Counted from the first letter of the stretch, positions 14,231 to 23,875 are shown. The stretch: DNA of 26,156 nucleotides from Candidatus Bathyarchaeota archaeon (GCA_014729935.1 WJJB01000272.1:1-26156), one strand, 5' to 3'. The notes: a model not told the origin generated them from the sequence alone. Numbers and translations are program-made.

Positions 14231-15784
14231 ATGTCAACCGAACAGAATCCAGAAAGCGACACCGGTAATCCAACAGGAAAGGAAATCAAGGATGCACACT
14301 CTCGAGGAAATGCCACGAGGAAAGGCACTTCTATAATGAGGCTTGTTAAATTAACAATTAACAAAGCCCGTTCCTTCCTGCAGGGCACCGTGGAAACCGC
14401 TTCCGGTAGGAAATACATGCTGCTCGTGCACGGGCTCATCATGGGTATAGCGGTCATGGTTGTATTCATCTTCAGGTATGATTTGATACCTGGTGCTTAC
14501 CGTAATGATTTTTCTATATATTACTTCTCGGCAAGGTTATTCGTTGAGGGGGGTTACGAGAACATCTATACTATTGGCTGGTTACCCGGTCATTGTGATT
14601 GTGCGCATTTTCGTTACTTTCCCACTACAACCTTGTTTTATCTTCCACTTGGAATACTACCCTCCGTGGAAATAGCCTATCTTATGTATGTTGGATTTGC
14701 GTTCGTCATGGTTGCTTGCACGTTATATCTCATTCGCCAAATTTCGAAGAAATTAACCGGGGCTCAAGTCCCTGATTCCCCGATATGGCAATTATTCTCG
14801 TTCGTGTATCTCATTTCGTATTCACAATACGTAGCTTATAACCAAGGACAACCCTCCCATGCAATAGGCTTACTCTTGCTTATTGGGATGTTTTTTTGCG
14901 TGTCTGGCAAGCAGGGCACTGGATTATTGTTCACGGGTCTTGCAATGGCATTAAAACCCACCTCCATGTTCATTATTCTCTTCCTGCTTGTATTTTCACC
15001 ATCGATTCGAGATTTCTTGAAACGAGGTGTGCTACTCCTTGCTCCGGTCTCCACCAGCATCCTGTTCTTTTTAGCATATCCAGGATTACTGGGGGATTTC
15101 CTTGAGATGATGGGATATAACGCGTTCAATTACGGGGTGCCCCTCCCGTCGGTATCACTCACGAACCTGCTAGTCACGCTCTCGGGATGGCAGGATTCCC
15201 ATTTCGTTTTTTTCCTCATCACTGCGACCATGTTCTCGGGATATATCCTTTTTGGCATGCGGTCCAAGATAAAATCCTTGACAACGCCACAACGCGATGC
15301 ACTGGCGTTTTTCCTTGGATCTGCTTGCTATTTCACATGCATGTTTGACGTGTGGCCCTCGCAACTTCCCTTCTTCACCCCATTTATCGTTATCTTTTTC
15401 CTAAGTTCTCCCCGGGTGATCAAAATTACCAGAAAGGAGCTTAGTAATGATAAAGGAGACTCGGATGATGAAAGTTCAAGCGAAACACGAAACCATGAAC
15501 CGGAAGGGTTCTTGCAGCAGGCTGCCAAGGTTACACGGACTTATCCATTCAAGGTGTGCCTGCTTCTTTCAGTATATTCATTAATAACCATGTTCTATGA
15601 CGGCTCCCGGGCGCTTTATGCCGCGTTTCCGGGAAACACGGGTCTTGGTATCATGTTTCATGGACTTCAGGTAACCACATGTCTATCAACTACCTACTTG
15701 TCCCTATACATGGTGCGCCAGTTCTCCCTGCAAGAAGAGTGGTTTGGTAGAATGAACACACCTGCCATAGTTACAACTGCTTAG
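14231..15784 (+). CDS. GT87-like polytopic glycosyltransferase (DUF2029 type)
   Basis: This is a multi-pass membrane protein of about 517 residues resembling the GT-C-fold GT87 family. Members use polyprenyl-phosphate sugars to extend lipid-linked or surface glycans. After a polar, charged N-terminus (about 60 residues) come about ten hydrophobic helices. The first extracytoplasmic loop has the family's acidic NDFSIYYFSARLFVEGG with a candidate catalytic Asp, followed by HFRYFPTTTLFYLPLGILP, matching the conserved FRYPP-type segment. A charged internal loop (KELSNDKGDSDDESSSETR) separates the last two or three helices. ATG 14231 (MSTEQNPES) is preferred; ATG 14165 would add 22 residues without family character. 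Its stop overlaps the convergent PQQ-propeller gene by 14 bases. Confidence 0.78.
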   Translation: MSTEQNPESDTGNPTGKEIKDAHSRGNATRKGTSIMRLVKLTINKARSFLQGTVETASGRKYMLLVHGLIMGIAVMVVFIFRYDLIPGAYRNDFSIYYFSARLFVEGGYENIYTIGWLPGHCDCAHFRYFPTTTLFYLPLGILPSVEIAYLMYVGFAFVMVACTLYLIRQISKKLTGAQVPDSPIWQLFSFVYLISYSQYVAYNQGQPSHAIGLLLLIGMFFCVSGKQGTGLLFTGLAMALKPTSMFIILFLLVFSPSIRDFLKRGVLLLAPVSTSILFFLAYPGLLGDFLEMMGYNAFNYGVPLPSVSLTNLLVTLSGWQDSHFVFFLITATMFSGYILFGMRSKIKSLTTPQRDALAFFLGSACYFTCMFDVWPSQLPFFTPFIVIFFLSSPRVIKITRKELSNDKGDSDDESSSETRNHEPEGFLQQAAKVTRTYPFKVCLLLSVYSLITMFYDGSRALYAAFPGNTGLGIMFHGLQVTTCLSTTYLSLYMVRQFSLQEEWFGRMNTPAIVTTA

Positions 15785-18386
15785 AAGCTACCGGTGTCGC
15801 GTCCATGAGCACGAATGCGGTGATCGTTGAACTTTCGTATGTCTTAAGAATATCCTCATCTATTACTTGCTCGATGGCCACCACGGCTCCATCATCATCG
15901 AGTCGGTAAGACCAGCCATTTTCGTAATCCTGCTTGATGGAAATACCTTCCGTCGCGTCAATCAAGGCGATGCTCGCAATATGTTCACTTGGCATGAATC
16001 TCCCGGCCCGCTCGAGGGTGGCAACCAGCATCCCATCTTCGAACTCGATGGATCTCACGGCTGCCGTGGATGGCTCGGTGGCTGGGCCTTTTGCCTTTTC
16101 CACCCTAATGGTGCCACCTACGATGAATTCACCCCTCTCGTTTTTTACATTCATGTACTTGAGGATGCGGCCGAATAGCGGGATTTTTTTCACCGGAGTC
16201 TTGAAATACGCGGTGCTGCATCGTTCCAAGGAGAGTAAATCACTTAACCTGCCAGATACATTCAAGTATTCAAAAGGAAGTGTCACGCCAGCCCAGTGTA
16301 GCTTGAATCCCGCCGTGTGGAGGATGAAGGTGCCATCGGTATCATAGGTCATGTCTAGAGGGAATAAAAACGGGTACTCTGGTTCAGGCACGATGGCATA
16401 GCTTGCGATGGACCCATCGGCATCATGTTCCAAGCCCTCGATTTTCTCACCAAAAAGATTCCAGAAGATGATTCGACGCCTTTTGGGGTCATGGTAAATG
16501 GGCGTGGAGATGATATTCAAGTCATCCAAGGCTATGATGCCAAGGTTCATGATGAGTGCTTCCTGCCACGGGAATACGTTCTTTATGACTAGCATGTCCC
16601 CGGGTATCTTGGTGGTGGGATCCCCGATGCGCAATGGAAAATCAGTTGGATCCCAGGTGTCGTTCATCTCCTCCGTGGTGAATTTCACTTGGCGACTAAT
16701 TTCCCCGCTTCGCTTTACCCCGCGCCAGTGTCTATCCAACCTAAGGATGGGCCAGCCATATCGTTTCGGGATGATATACTTCACTCGAAGGGTGAAGTTG
16801 TATTCCTTCCCGGGATCATACAAGCCGCCTGGAACGATATTGATGAAACGAGCGTCCGTGGAGATTTCCGCATGGATCCCAAGATCATGGTTAGAAATTA
16901 TCTCGGTATCGATAATCCTGGCGTCTTGCAATTGGTGGTCTTGAAGTAATGCCAATTGAAAGAACAACACGTTCCCCCGCATCTGTGGTTTTGGCAAGTG
17001 GATATCGCCAGTCCGTGAATCAGTGATATTGAAAATAACTCGACCACCAGGACTCACGAAGAAGAGGTGGGTACCATTCGCCGGCCAATCCGGGTTTGGA
17101 TCGAAGCAACAATTTGGATCCGACCTTGCTTCTCCACTTTCCATGTAAACATGGGGGATGAAATACAGATTGCCATTCTGGTTGCCGGCGTGCACCCCGC
17201 CGGGCGAGAGGGCGATAGAGGATGGCACAAAATGACACCGCTCCCACTCTCCCAAGTCCCGATTGGTGTTGAATTTCCTGCAATCATAACTCCAGATCCG
17301 ATGCCCGTCCTTCCCGGATAGCTTGTAAATCTTGCCATCACCCGAGGCAATGAAGACGTTTCCCTCACCATCTACCACGCATCCACACCGGTTGGGACCG
17401 GTAGTCGAAAACGTCCATTCCACCGTTCCATCCTCCACGTGTAACGCGTACACGACGCCATCAGATGAGGAGATGTACGCAATGGTTTCATCGGGAGATA
17501 GTGCAGCACTAGACCAGACATCTCCCATGGTATGGAACCGCCATCGCGCTCGCCCGATTCGCAGGAATCCCTTTCGTTTGAAGCAATACACGTTATTGTT
17601 CCCAGAACCAACGATGACTGCACCGTCTTGAAGAACGGTGGGAGGCCCCCCGCACGTACCCCAAACGGGATACCACCACTTGAGCTTTCCCTCTTTACTG
17701 ATGCACCGGAAGATGGTGTCCAAGCTACCGAGATACCGTTCACCATCAGGGCCGGTGGGAGACCCCGTCCAGATCATGTTCTTCGTTAGGAATTCAGGAT
17801 ACGCCTTTTCCATGGTTTCGGGATCAAGCTGGTAGAAGGCAAAATCATCATTACCTGCAAGCAGGACACCATCCTTGGAAAAGGTAAAATCAGATTCGAA
17901 CCAGTTGCATTTTGGAACACCAAATGGAGTTTTACCATGGTGATGCTCGGTTGCCTCGAATGCCCCCTCGCACTCCCCTGTTGTGCAATTCATCTTCCGA
18001 GCAAAGCCATCTGCACCTGGAAAAAAGACATAATCTTGCTCTTCCCCTGTTTCAGGATCGGTTCTGCGGGCGATAACGGCAGCATCATCCACCACATTGC
18101 CTGTTTCAAATTTCCACTTGAGGGTTCCATCGGGTTGAATGGCATAAAACATCTTGTCGCCAGAACCGAGATACGTGGTGCCATCAGCACCTACCACGGG
18201 TGCGCAGGTGGTTGCCTTTCCCATTCTGAATGCCCATGGCTTTTTGGGCCATTTGATATCATGTCGAAACCTGGAGTTTTGCCATCTTGGCACGCGGGCG
18301 GTATTACGTGTATCTGCCCTAAGGTTGGGCCAGAATGCCTTCTCATCAAGCCGCCAAAACGGCTTCTTGCTTGCATGATCCTTCAT
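15771..18386 (-). CDS. Large PQQ-type beta-propeller repeat protein
   Basis: The 871-residue protein begins with PQQ/WD-like blades (about residues 60-410). Typical blade lines are GADGTTYLGSGDKMFYAIQP followed by GTLKWKFETG, GDGKIYKLSGKDGHRIWSY, and SSSDGVVYALHVEDGTVEW. The remaining half (about 430-871) is beta-rich without a recognised domain. No signal peptide, lipobox or membrane helix is visible, which is unusual because relatives are often exported. No PQQ dehydrogenase active site is evident, so it is more likely a structural or binding propeller than an enzyme. The ATG at 18386 is set by a TATA box 25 bases upstream. It is divergent from the CxxCxxCC protein and convergent with the glycosyltransferase, overlapping its end by 14 bases. 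Confidence 0.82.
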   Translation of the reverse strand: MKDHASKKPFWRLDEKAFWPNLRADTRNTARVPRWQNSRFRHDIKWPKKPWAFRMGKATTCAPVVGADGTTYLGSGDKMFYAIQPDGTLKWKFETGNVVDDAAVIARRTDPETGEEQDYVFFPGADGFARKMNCTTGECEGAFEATEHHHGKTPFGVPKCNWFESDFTFSKDGVLLAGNDDFAFYQLDPETMEKAYPEFLTKNMIWTGSPTGPDGERYLGSLDTIFRCISKEGKLKWWYPVWGTCGGPPTVLQDGAVIVGSGNNNVYCFKRKGFLRIGRARWRFHTMGDVWSSAALSPDETIAYISSSDGVVYALHVEDGTVEWTFSTTGPNRCGCVVDGEGNVFIASGDGKIYKLSGKDGHRIWSYDCRKFNTNRDLGEWERCHFVPSSIALSPGGVHAGNQNGNLYFIPHVYMESGEARSDPNCCFDPNPDWPANGTHLFFVSPGGRVIFNITDSRTGDIHLPKPQMRGNVLFFQLALLQDHQLQDARIIDTEIISNHDLGIHAEISTDARFINIVPGGLYDPGKEYNFTLRVKYIIPKRYGWPILRLDRHWRGVKRSGEISRQVKFTTEEMNDTWDPTDFPLRIGDPTTKIPGDMLVIKNVFPWQEALIMNLGIIALDDLNIISTPIYHDPKRRRIIFWNLFGEKIEGLEHDADGSIASYAIVPEPEYPFLFPLDMTYDTDGTFILHTAGFKLHWAGVTLPFEYLNVSGRLSDLLSLERCSTAYFKTPVKKIPLFGRILKYMNVKNERGEFIVGGTIRVEKAKGPATEPSTAAVRSIEFEDGMLVATLERAGRFMPSEHIASIALIDATEGISIKQDYENGWSYRLDDDGAVVAIEQVIDEDILKTYESSTITAFVLMDATPVASKQL

Positions 18387-18405
18387 GGATGGAGATACGT
18401 TCTGG

Positions 18406-18416
18406 AAAATAATAAA
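18406..18416 (-). promoter_or_regulatory. TATA box of the PQQ-propeller gene
   Basis: On the minus strand the sequence reads TTTATTATTTT, centred 25 bases before the ATG at 18386. Initiation would fall at or next to the start codon, giving a leaderless transcript. Confidence 0.55.
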
Positions 18417-18499
18417 GGTCTTGGGGATCTAGATATGCAGCAACCAGCTTTTAAGTTTCAGGGGACATATTACCACCCATTCACCATAATTGATGGAAA

Positions 18500-19099
18500 A
18501 TGTCTCGAAATCTTGCAGATTTCAAGTTCAAGTGCAACAGGTGTGGTTTTTGCTGCTCGTATCTTGGACTCATCGTGAACTTGACGCCACGTGACGTGCA
18601 GCTTCTCGCAAGGACGTTAAAAGCATCAGCAAGGGATCTATTGAAGGTGGTGGGGTTTTACCAGGTGAAGGCCTTTGATGAGAGTAAACGGGCGTTAATT
18701 GAAGAGAGAATGGTTCTCCCGCCGTTGAAAACAAATAAAGGTTTCGCATATATCGGCTTGTTGAAGCACGAGGATGGAAGGTGTGTGTTTCTTCAAGGGA
18801 AAAAGTGCGTCATGTATCGTGCGAGACCTCGTATATGCCAATCATTCCCATTTTCTTTCCAAGAAAAAGGTGCAGGGGCAACTATTTCGATAGGATCATT
18901 TGCAACTACCAATTGCCCTGGTATCGGTGAAGGGAAACCGGTTAATGTAGCCAAGGTGAAGCTACAAGGAAAGAGTACAATGAGGGATATATCACAATAT
19001 AAGAGGTTTGCAAAATGGTGGAATGGGCGGGATTCCAAGGATCCACGACATTGGACACCCTTGATATTATTAAAATCTATGCTTGCGTTTGAACCATGA
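18500..19099 (+). CDS. YkgJ-type zinc/iron-chelating CxxCxxCC protein
   Basis: The 199-residue protein has the hallmark cysteine cluster C12-N-R-C15-G-F-C18-C19, then a second pair in GRCVFLQGKKCVMYRARPRICQSFPF (about residues 95-119). This is the YkgJ family, thought to bind zinc or an iron-sulfur cluster; the reaction is unknown. The C-terminal part (about 150-199) is helical and basic. The start ATG immediately precedes the cluster, as usual. ACATATTACC at 18465-18474, about 30 bases upstream, may be its TATA element. It is transcribed away from the PQQ-propeller gene and followed 140 bases later by the eS8 gene, with no sign of co-transcription. Confidence 0.88.
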   Translation: MSRNLADFKFKCNRCGFCCSYLGLIVNLTPRDVQLLARTLKASARDLLKVVGFYQVKAFDESKRALIEERMVLPPLKTNKGFAYIGLLKHEDGRCVFLQGKKCVMYRARPRICQSFPFSFQEKGAGATISIGSFATTNCPGIGEGKPVNVAKVKLQGKSTMRDISQYKRFAKWWNGRDSKDPRHWTPLILLKSMLAFEP

Positions 19100-19240
19100 C
19101 CCGGATTCATCCCGTCATTAACTGACCGGTGCGATACCCTCCAACATTCATGCAATTCCTTCGCATGGTTCAAGAGGGATTTAATACGACCGTGCGTTTT
19201 ACTTGATGTAACTAAACGCTTGGATCAAGTGATTAACGCA

Positions 19241-19618
19241 ATGGTGAAATGGCAGCGATACAGCAAGCGCAAATCGACTGGTGGAAAGCGTCATCTTGCC
19301 CGCGGGAAGCGGAAACGGGAACTTGGTAGGTACCCGGTTGAAACCCAGCTTGGCGACCACTCTATCAAGGAGAAGCGAGTCCGTGGTGGTAACAGGAAAC
19401 TCCAAGTGAGCCGTTCGGAGATGATCAACGTGAGTGATGGGGATAGAACTCAATCAGTAAAAATTCTTGAAGTAATCGAGAATCCCAGCAATAAAGATAT
19501 GGATCGCCGCAAGATCATCACGAAAGGAACGATCTTGGATACCAAGCTCGGCAAGGTACGCGTTACAAGCAGGCCTGGCCAGTGCGCCGTGGTAAATGGC
19601 GTGCTCATCGAGGAATGA
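19241..19618 (+). CDS. rps8e: Small ribosomal subunit protein eS8
   Basis: eS8 is a small-subunit protein of archaea and eukaryotes. The product begins with the family signature MVKWQRYSKRKSTGGKRH and continues with KRKRELGRYPVETQLG. The C-terminal part holds NPSNKDMDRRKIITKGTI and TKLGKVRVTSRPGQ, all typical of archaeal eS8. ATG 19241 is chosen because archaeal homologues start exactly at the MxW motif; an upstream TTG at 19220 would add seven residues without support. The 125-residue length is normal. It precedes the isocitrate dehydrogenase gene by about 90 bases. Confidence 0.96.
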   Translation: MVKWQRYSKRKSTGGKRHLARGKRKRELGRYPVETQLGDHSIKEKRVRGGNRKLQVSRSEMINVSDGDRTQSVKILEVIENPSNKDMDRRKIITKGTILDTKLGKVRVTSRPGQCAVVNGVLIEE

Positions 19619-19711
19619 TGGAGATTCCATTTTCTCATTCTAATTTCACCCGTGACTTCTTTTCCCACCCGGCGTTCTGAAACTGTAATACTGGAATTTT
19701 TATCGTGATTC

Positions 19712-20965
19712 ATGATGCACTTTGACAAGTTAAAGGTACCCGCAGGCGGAGAAATAATTAAAGTCCTGAATGATGGTTCTTTGGAAGTCCCGGATGCCCC
19801 CATCATCCCGTTCATTCAGGGAGATGGGGTTGGCCCAGATATCATGCGTGCAACCAAAATCGTGCTAGATGGTGCCTTGGAAAAGGTATATAGCAAATCG
19901 AGGAGAATCCACTGGGTGGAAATATTTGCGGGCGAGAAAGCGAAAAAACAATATGGCAAATACCTGCCGGCAGATACGTTCGAGGCAATAAGGGCCTTCA
20001 AGGTTGCCATCAAGGGACCACTCACCACCCCAGTTGGTGGGGGATTTCGGAGCCTGAACGTGACGCTACGGCAGGAACTTGATTTATACTCGTGTGTGAG
20101 GCCTTGCGTGTATATCCCGGGCGTACCGAGTCCCGTGCGCAACCCGGATTCAATGCAAGTGATCATCTTCAGGGAAAACACCGAGGATGTGTATGCCGGT
20201 ATTGAATGGGAGCATGATAGTACCGAAGCGTCAGAATTGAGAGCTTTCCTTTCAAAGAAATTCAAGATTCAATTGCGAGATGATGCCAGCATTGGTCTCA
20301 AGCCTATTAGCGAGTTTGGATCCAAGCGCCTCGTGCGAGCGGCAATCAAGTACGCGATCAAGCATGAACTCCCGAGCGTGACCTTGATGCATAAGGGAAA
20401 TATCATGAAGTTCACCGAAGGTTCCTTCAAGGAATGGGGGTACGAGCTGGCGAAAGATGAGTTTCCCAATGAAACCATCACCGAGGATGAGGTATACGAG
20501 AATCATGGCAGCCAACCTCCAGTTGGAAAGGTGATCATCAAGGATCGCATCGCTGATAGTATGTTCCAGCAAGTACTCACCCGAACGGGTGAATACTCGG
20601 TTATTGCCACTTCCAACCTTAACGGTGATTACCTGAGTGATGCCTGTGCAGCGCAGGTAGGGGGATTGGGCATGGCTCCAGGGGCAAATATCGGTGATGA
20701 GATAGCCCTATTCGAGGCAACCCATGGCACAGCCCCGAAATATACCAACATGGACAAGGTGAACCCATCCTCATTAATCCTTTCCGGGGCGATGATGCTC
20801 GAGCATCTTGGATGGGAGGAATGCGCGATAGCCATCCGGGACGCGATTCAGGCTACCATCGGCGATAGGATAGTCACCTATGATCTTGCAAGATTGATGG
20901 AAGGAGTATCACCTGTGAAGACCTCCGAGTACGCCCTAGCCATTGTTGATAGGTTGAAATACTGA
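19712..20965 (+). CDS. icd: NADP-dependent isocitrate dehydrogenase
   Basis: This enzyme oxidises isocitrate to 2-oxoglutarate and CO2. The 417 residues match the prokaryotic type I enzyme. The substrate-binding loop is VGGGFRSLNVTLRQELDLY, with S114, N116 and R120, then R130 and R154, and Y161 in RENTEDVYAG. Metal-binding acids lie in NLNGDYLSDACAAQVGGLG. NADP specificity is indicated by the Lys-Tyr of HGTAPKYTN and the Tyr and Arg of VTYDLARLM, equivalent to K344, Y345, Y391 and R395 of the E. coli enzyme. The ATG at 19712 is followed directly by another ATG, so a one-residue ambiguity remains. It converges on the NAD-type relative, with a 236-base gap holding a small hairpin. Confidence 0.96.
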   Translation: MMHFDKLKVPAGGEIIKVLNDGSLEVPDAPIIPFIQGDGVGPDIMRATKIVLDGALEKVYSKSRRIHWVEIFAGEKAKKQYGKYLPADTFEAIRAFKVAIKGPLTTPVGGGFRSLNVTLRQELDLYSCVRPCVYIPGVPSPVRNPDSMQVIIFRENTEDVYAGIEWEHDSTEASELRAFLSKKFKIQLRDDASIGLKPISEFGSKRLVRAAIKYAIKHELPSVTLMHKGNIMKFTEGSFKEWGYELAKDEFPNETITEDEVYENHGSQPPVGKVIIKDRIADSMFQQVLTRTGEYSVIATSNLNGDYLSDACAAQVGGLGMAPGANIGDEIALFEATHGTAPKYTNMDKVNPSSLILSGAMMLEHLGWEECAIAIRDAIQATIGDRIVTYDLARLMEGVSPVKTSEYALAIVDRLKY

Positions 20966-21017
20966 TCTCCATCTATTTTTCAGAAGTCTGAACTCTTCTT
21001 TCCAATCTCACTCGAGA

Positions 21018-21034
21018 GAGTGGATGTTCCACTC
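21018..21034. terminator. Short hairpin between convergent dehydrogenase genes
   Basis: GAGTGGA and TCCACTC form a perfect 7-bp stem with a 3-base loop, 52 bases after the icd stop. It is followed by CTTATTTCC rather than a T run. It may mark transcript ends for the converging genes or be incidental. Confidence 0.3.
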
Positions 21035-21201
21035 ACTTATTTCCTGCGTGATAGCACTGCGGTACGAGAAAGGTGGATGCAGCAATTCCATGTACATGGC
21101 CGCATCCAATCATGATAGCCACGAGTAATCTCGTCGATAGATTTTCAATCCAAAAGAATATCACTTGGAAAGGGGGTTCTCGATGGCATGCTTCCGAGAA
21201 A

Positions 21202-22278
21202 CTATTGCTTGAGCAGTTTTCCTAATTTCTCGGCGATCAAGTTCCCCATTTCACCAGTCGACAAGGTGGGGAGTCCCTCCTTTTGTATATCCACGGTTCT
21301 CCCCTCATCAAGAGTTTCTTCCACTGCCTGTTCAATCATGGCTGCTACATCCATTTCCTTGAATGTTTCCGCCAGCATTAACTTTACCGCCAATATCGTG
21401 CCGATGGGGTTGGCGATTCCCTTTCCTGCAATGTCAGGCGCGCTACCGTGAATGGGCTCGTACATGGAAATACCATCTGGATTGATGTTGCCCCCAGGCG
21501 CCATGCCTAGGGATCCCAGCAAGTAGGCTGCCTCATCTGAAATGATATCACCAAATAAATTCCCGGTAACCACCACGTCGCACTTATATGGTTTGCGGAT
21601 AAGCCATTGACAGAATGCATCGACATAGAAATCCTCCGTGGGAATGTCGGCATACTTCTTGGCGATCTCGTGGAATCTAGACCGCCATAATTGTGAACAT
21701 GCCAATATATTTGCCTTGTCAACTGAAGTCACTTTTGTGAATCCTGGAGTGTTCCTTGCAATGGTAAACGCGTGATGAATGATCCTGTCGATCCCCTTCT
21801 TGGTGTACACCATGAGGTTCGTTGCAACCTCATCCGTTCTGAGGATACCACCAATCTTCGCGTATAACCCTTCAGAGTTCTCGCGGCAGATGATCATGTC
21901 GATCCCGTCACCGATAAACCGATCCTTCAACGGGCAAGTATCCCTGGCAGAATTGAATAGCTTGATTGGTCTCAAGTTCACGAATTGGTCAAAATGCTGC
22001 CTGATTCCTAAAATCGCCCGTTCCGCGACACCTTGGGGAAGGTCGGGTAAGCCAACTGCGCCGAACAGGATGGCATCTGATTGCTCCATTAATTCCAAGG
22101 ATTTCCTTGGGAGGGAATCGCCCACTTGCTTGTACACCTCGCCTCCTGCGGGAGCATCCAAGTACTCGAATTGGAAGGACGTGTACCTGGCAACTACATC
22201 GAGAATCTTCTTTCCTTCCCTGATGATGGCAGGCGAGATCCCATCGCCGTCGACAACCGCTATCTTGATTGGTGTCAT
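21202..22278 (-). CDS. NAD-type isocitrate/isopropylmalate dehydrogenase family enzyme
   Basis: This is a beta-decarboxylating dehydrogenase of 358 residues. It has the family N-terminus IAVVDGDGISP, LRPIKLF, the substrate tyrosine in CRENSEGLYAKIGG, and metal-binding aspartates in NLFGDIISDEAAYLLGSLGMAPGGNI. The cofactor loop HGSAPDIAGKGIANP carries Asp where the NADP enzyme has Lys-Tyr, so NAD is the likely cofactor. The sequence fits 3-isopropylmalate dehydrogenase (LeuB), but RENSEGLYA and FVNLRPIKLF also resemble tartrate or D-malate dehydrogenases and homoisocitrate dehydrogenase. No leucine genes flank it, so the substrate stays open. ATG 22278 is preferred over a GTG three codons upstream. 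It follows the GIFT-like gene on the same strand after about 50 bases. Confidence 0.88.
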   Translation of the reverse strand: MTPIKIAVVDGDGISPAIIREGKKILDVVARYTSFQFEYLDAPAGGEVYKQVGDSLPRKSLELMEQSDAILFGAVGLPDLPQGVAERAILGIRQHFDQFVNLRPIKLFNSARDTCPLKDRFIGDGIDMIICRENSEGLYAKIGGILRTDEVATNLMVYTKKGIDRIIHHAFTIARNTPGFTKVTSVDKANILACSQLWRSRFHEIAKKYADIPTEDFYVDAFCQWLIRKPYKCDVVVTGNLFGDIISDEAAYLLGSLGMAPGGNINPDGISMYEPIHGSAPDIAGKGIANPIGTILAVKLMLAETFKEMDVAAMIEQAVEETLDEGRTVDIQKEGLPTLSTGEMGNLIAEKLGKLLKQ

Positions 22279-22330
22279 GGTTATCACTTGGGAAAAGGAT
22301 GGAATGTAAAAAAAGATTGCAGGGGCGGTA

Positions 22331-23875
22331 TCATTTGGTCTCGATGAGTTCCTTGTATGCTTTCATCTTGCTCTTGGTCTTCTGGATATCTCGTTCGAAT
22401 TTCTCTATCTCCTTGGCATAATCCTCCTCGCTGATCTTGCCATCTTGGAATTGTCTTGTCTTGAAATCCTTCAAGTTCTCCAATGATTTCAACTTGGCTT
22501 CCAGCTTGTCGATGGAATCATCAAGGTCATCCCGTGATTTCCTCTTATCAGCAGCGGAGAGCTTGTAGGTGTAATCTTTCTTGGCTTTTTTCTTTCCAGC
22601 ATTCATATCCACATCAGGTGCTACTTTCCCGAGACCCGGTTGGGAGATTTGCAGGTCATCAAGGTTCCTTCCAGATCCCTCATCCCCGTTCCTCGTTTCT
22701 TGCTCGCTCTTCAGTTCAGACAAGAGATCTCCCATGGATACATTCCTTGAACCACTGGCAGGGGGATTGCTCGTTGCTGGTTCCTTGGAAATATCAGAAT
22801 GAGAGGAATCCTTGCTGGTGGCATTGATCAGCGAGAGCAAGTCCTCCTGGGTTACCGGTCCATCCTGTTCATCTTGCATTTCAGGAGCGGGTGCTTTACC
22901 ACTGCTAGTGCTCTTGGATTCGGTAGATGCAGGTTCAGGCGTGGATTCTCCCGTTCCTTGACTTGCACTGTCAAGGGCAGCAGTTACTTCATATATATTA
23001 AGAACCCTGGCTCGAAGCAGGTCAAGATCATTCAATATATTCTTTACTTCCAAGAAGAGGTCGTGAACAGAATTTATTTGCACCAGCTGTTCAGTATTTG
23101 ATCCTCTAGTGCCTTCTGAGCTTGGATTGCTAGCCGTTGCAGGAGATCCAGCACGCTCCTTGCCATAACCTGATTCACGCAGCGCACGACGTTTCTCGGT
23201 CGTTAACCACCTGAACAAATTTTTTGCCAATTGTGCATGAAATGGTTGGTTGATACCACCCACAATCTCGTCCCTGAAAATTTCATAAGAACCGATACAT
23301 ACCACCCGTCCCTCGCCAGCTTTTGCAGACGCGATCACGGTGGCGTTCTGCGGTTGCGCGTCCATGTTCGCGTTGGCAACCTGATCCGCCATGCCGGTGA
23401 TCGTGATGCTACATCCCGCCCGGTAGCAAATACTAGAGATATCATCAGTGATTGGACTCTCTGCAGGAAATTGGGTTATTTCTGGCAAATTGTTAATTCC
23501 AAAATTGTGCATTTCATCCAAGACTTGGTCATTCTCGAACACCATGGCAAATTGTGAGGAGAGATCGGACATGTTCGTTCTCCTGCCCCTGTCCCCCCCG
23601 GCATGGGAGAGTAGTAATAAACCCCCCCCATCTTCCTTAACCCATTGCGTGATATCATTTATTTCTTCAGGACCGAATTTGCTAAAATCCGTGCAAGGAA
23701 ATACCAAGATATCGTAATTCTGGAGGGATTCCCGGGTGATTGGGAAGGCAGAGTATTCCCAGCATGCAAATCCCTCTGCCTCGACCACCTGCTGCAATGT
23801 CTTGTAATTAGTATCCAGTCGCCCCCTTGGCTTCTGGCTCGTGTCAAACCCGATATGTATCTGTACCATGGTCAT
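22331..23875 (-). CDS. GIFT-domain protein (IFT52-like N-terminus) with C-terminal coiled coil
   Basis: Residues about 1-215 form an alpha/beta domain resembling the GIFT domain of eukaryotic intraflagellar transport protein IFT52 and bacterial GldG. Shared points, in order, are an early FDTSQ strand, a Tyr followed by LQQVVEAEGF, a short LQNYDILVFP strand, F-x-x-x-E-I-x-x-I-x-x-W-V, the GGGLLLLSHAGGD turn, TNMSDLSSQFAMVF, and the closing VVCIGSYEIFRDE and NLFRWLTTEKRR. A helix (about 250-285) and a Ser/Pro/Glu-rich linker follow. A C-terminal coiled coil (about 440-514) contains a SHOCT-like GKISEEDYAKEIEKF. There is no membrane segment. Start ATG 23875 or 23869 is likely; a TATA-like CAATAAAAGT lies about 33 bases upstream. 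It is divergent from a small GTPase gene. Confidence 0.75.
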   Translation of the reverse strand: MTMVQIHIGFDTSQKPRGRLDTNYKTLQQVVEAEGFACWEYSAFPITRESLQNYDILVFPCTDFSKFGPEEINDITQWVKEDGGGLLLLSHAGGDRGRRTNMSDLSSQFAMVFENDQVLDEMHNFGINNLPEITQFPAESPITDDISSICYRAGCSITITGMADQVANANMDAQPQNATVIASAKAGEGRVVCIGSYEIFRDEIVGGINQPFHAQLAKNLFRWLTTEKRRALRESGYGKERAGSPATASNPSSEGTRGSNTEQLVQINSVHDLFLEVKNILNDLDLLRARVLNIYEVTAALDSASQGTGESTPEPASTESKSTSSGKAPAPEMQDEQDGPVTQEDLLSLINATSKDSSHSDISKEPATSNPPASGSRNVSMGDLLSELKSEQETRNGDEGSGRNLDDLQISQPGLGKVAPDVDMNAGKKKAKKDYTYKLSAADKRKSRDDLDDSIDKLEAKLKSLENLKDFKTRQFQDGKISEEDYAKEIEKFERDIQKTKSKMKAYKELIETK

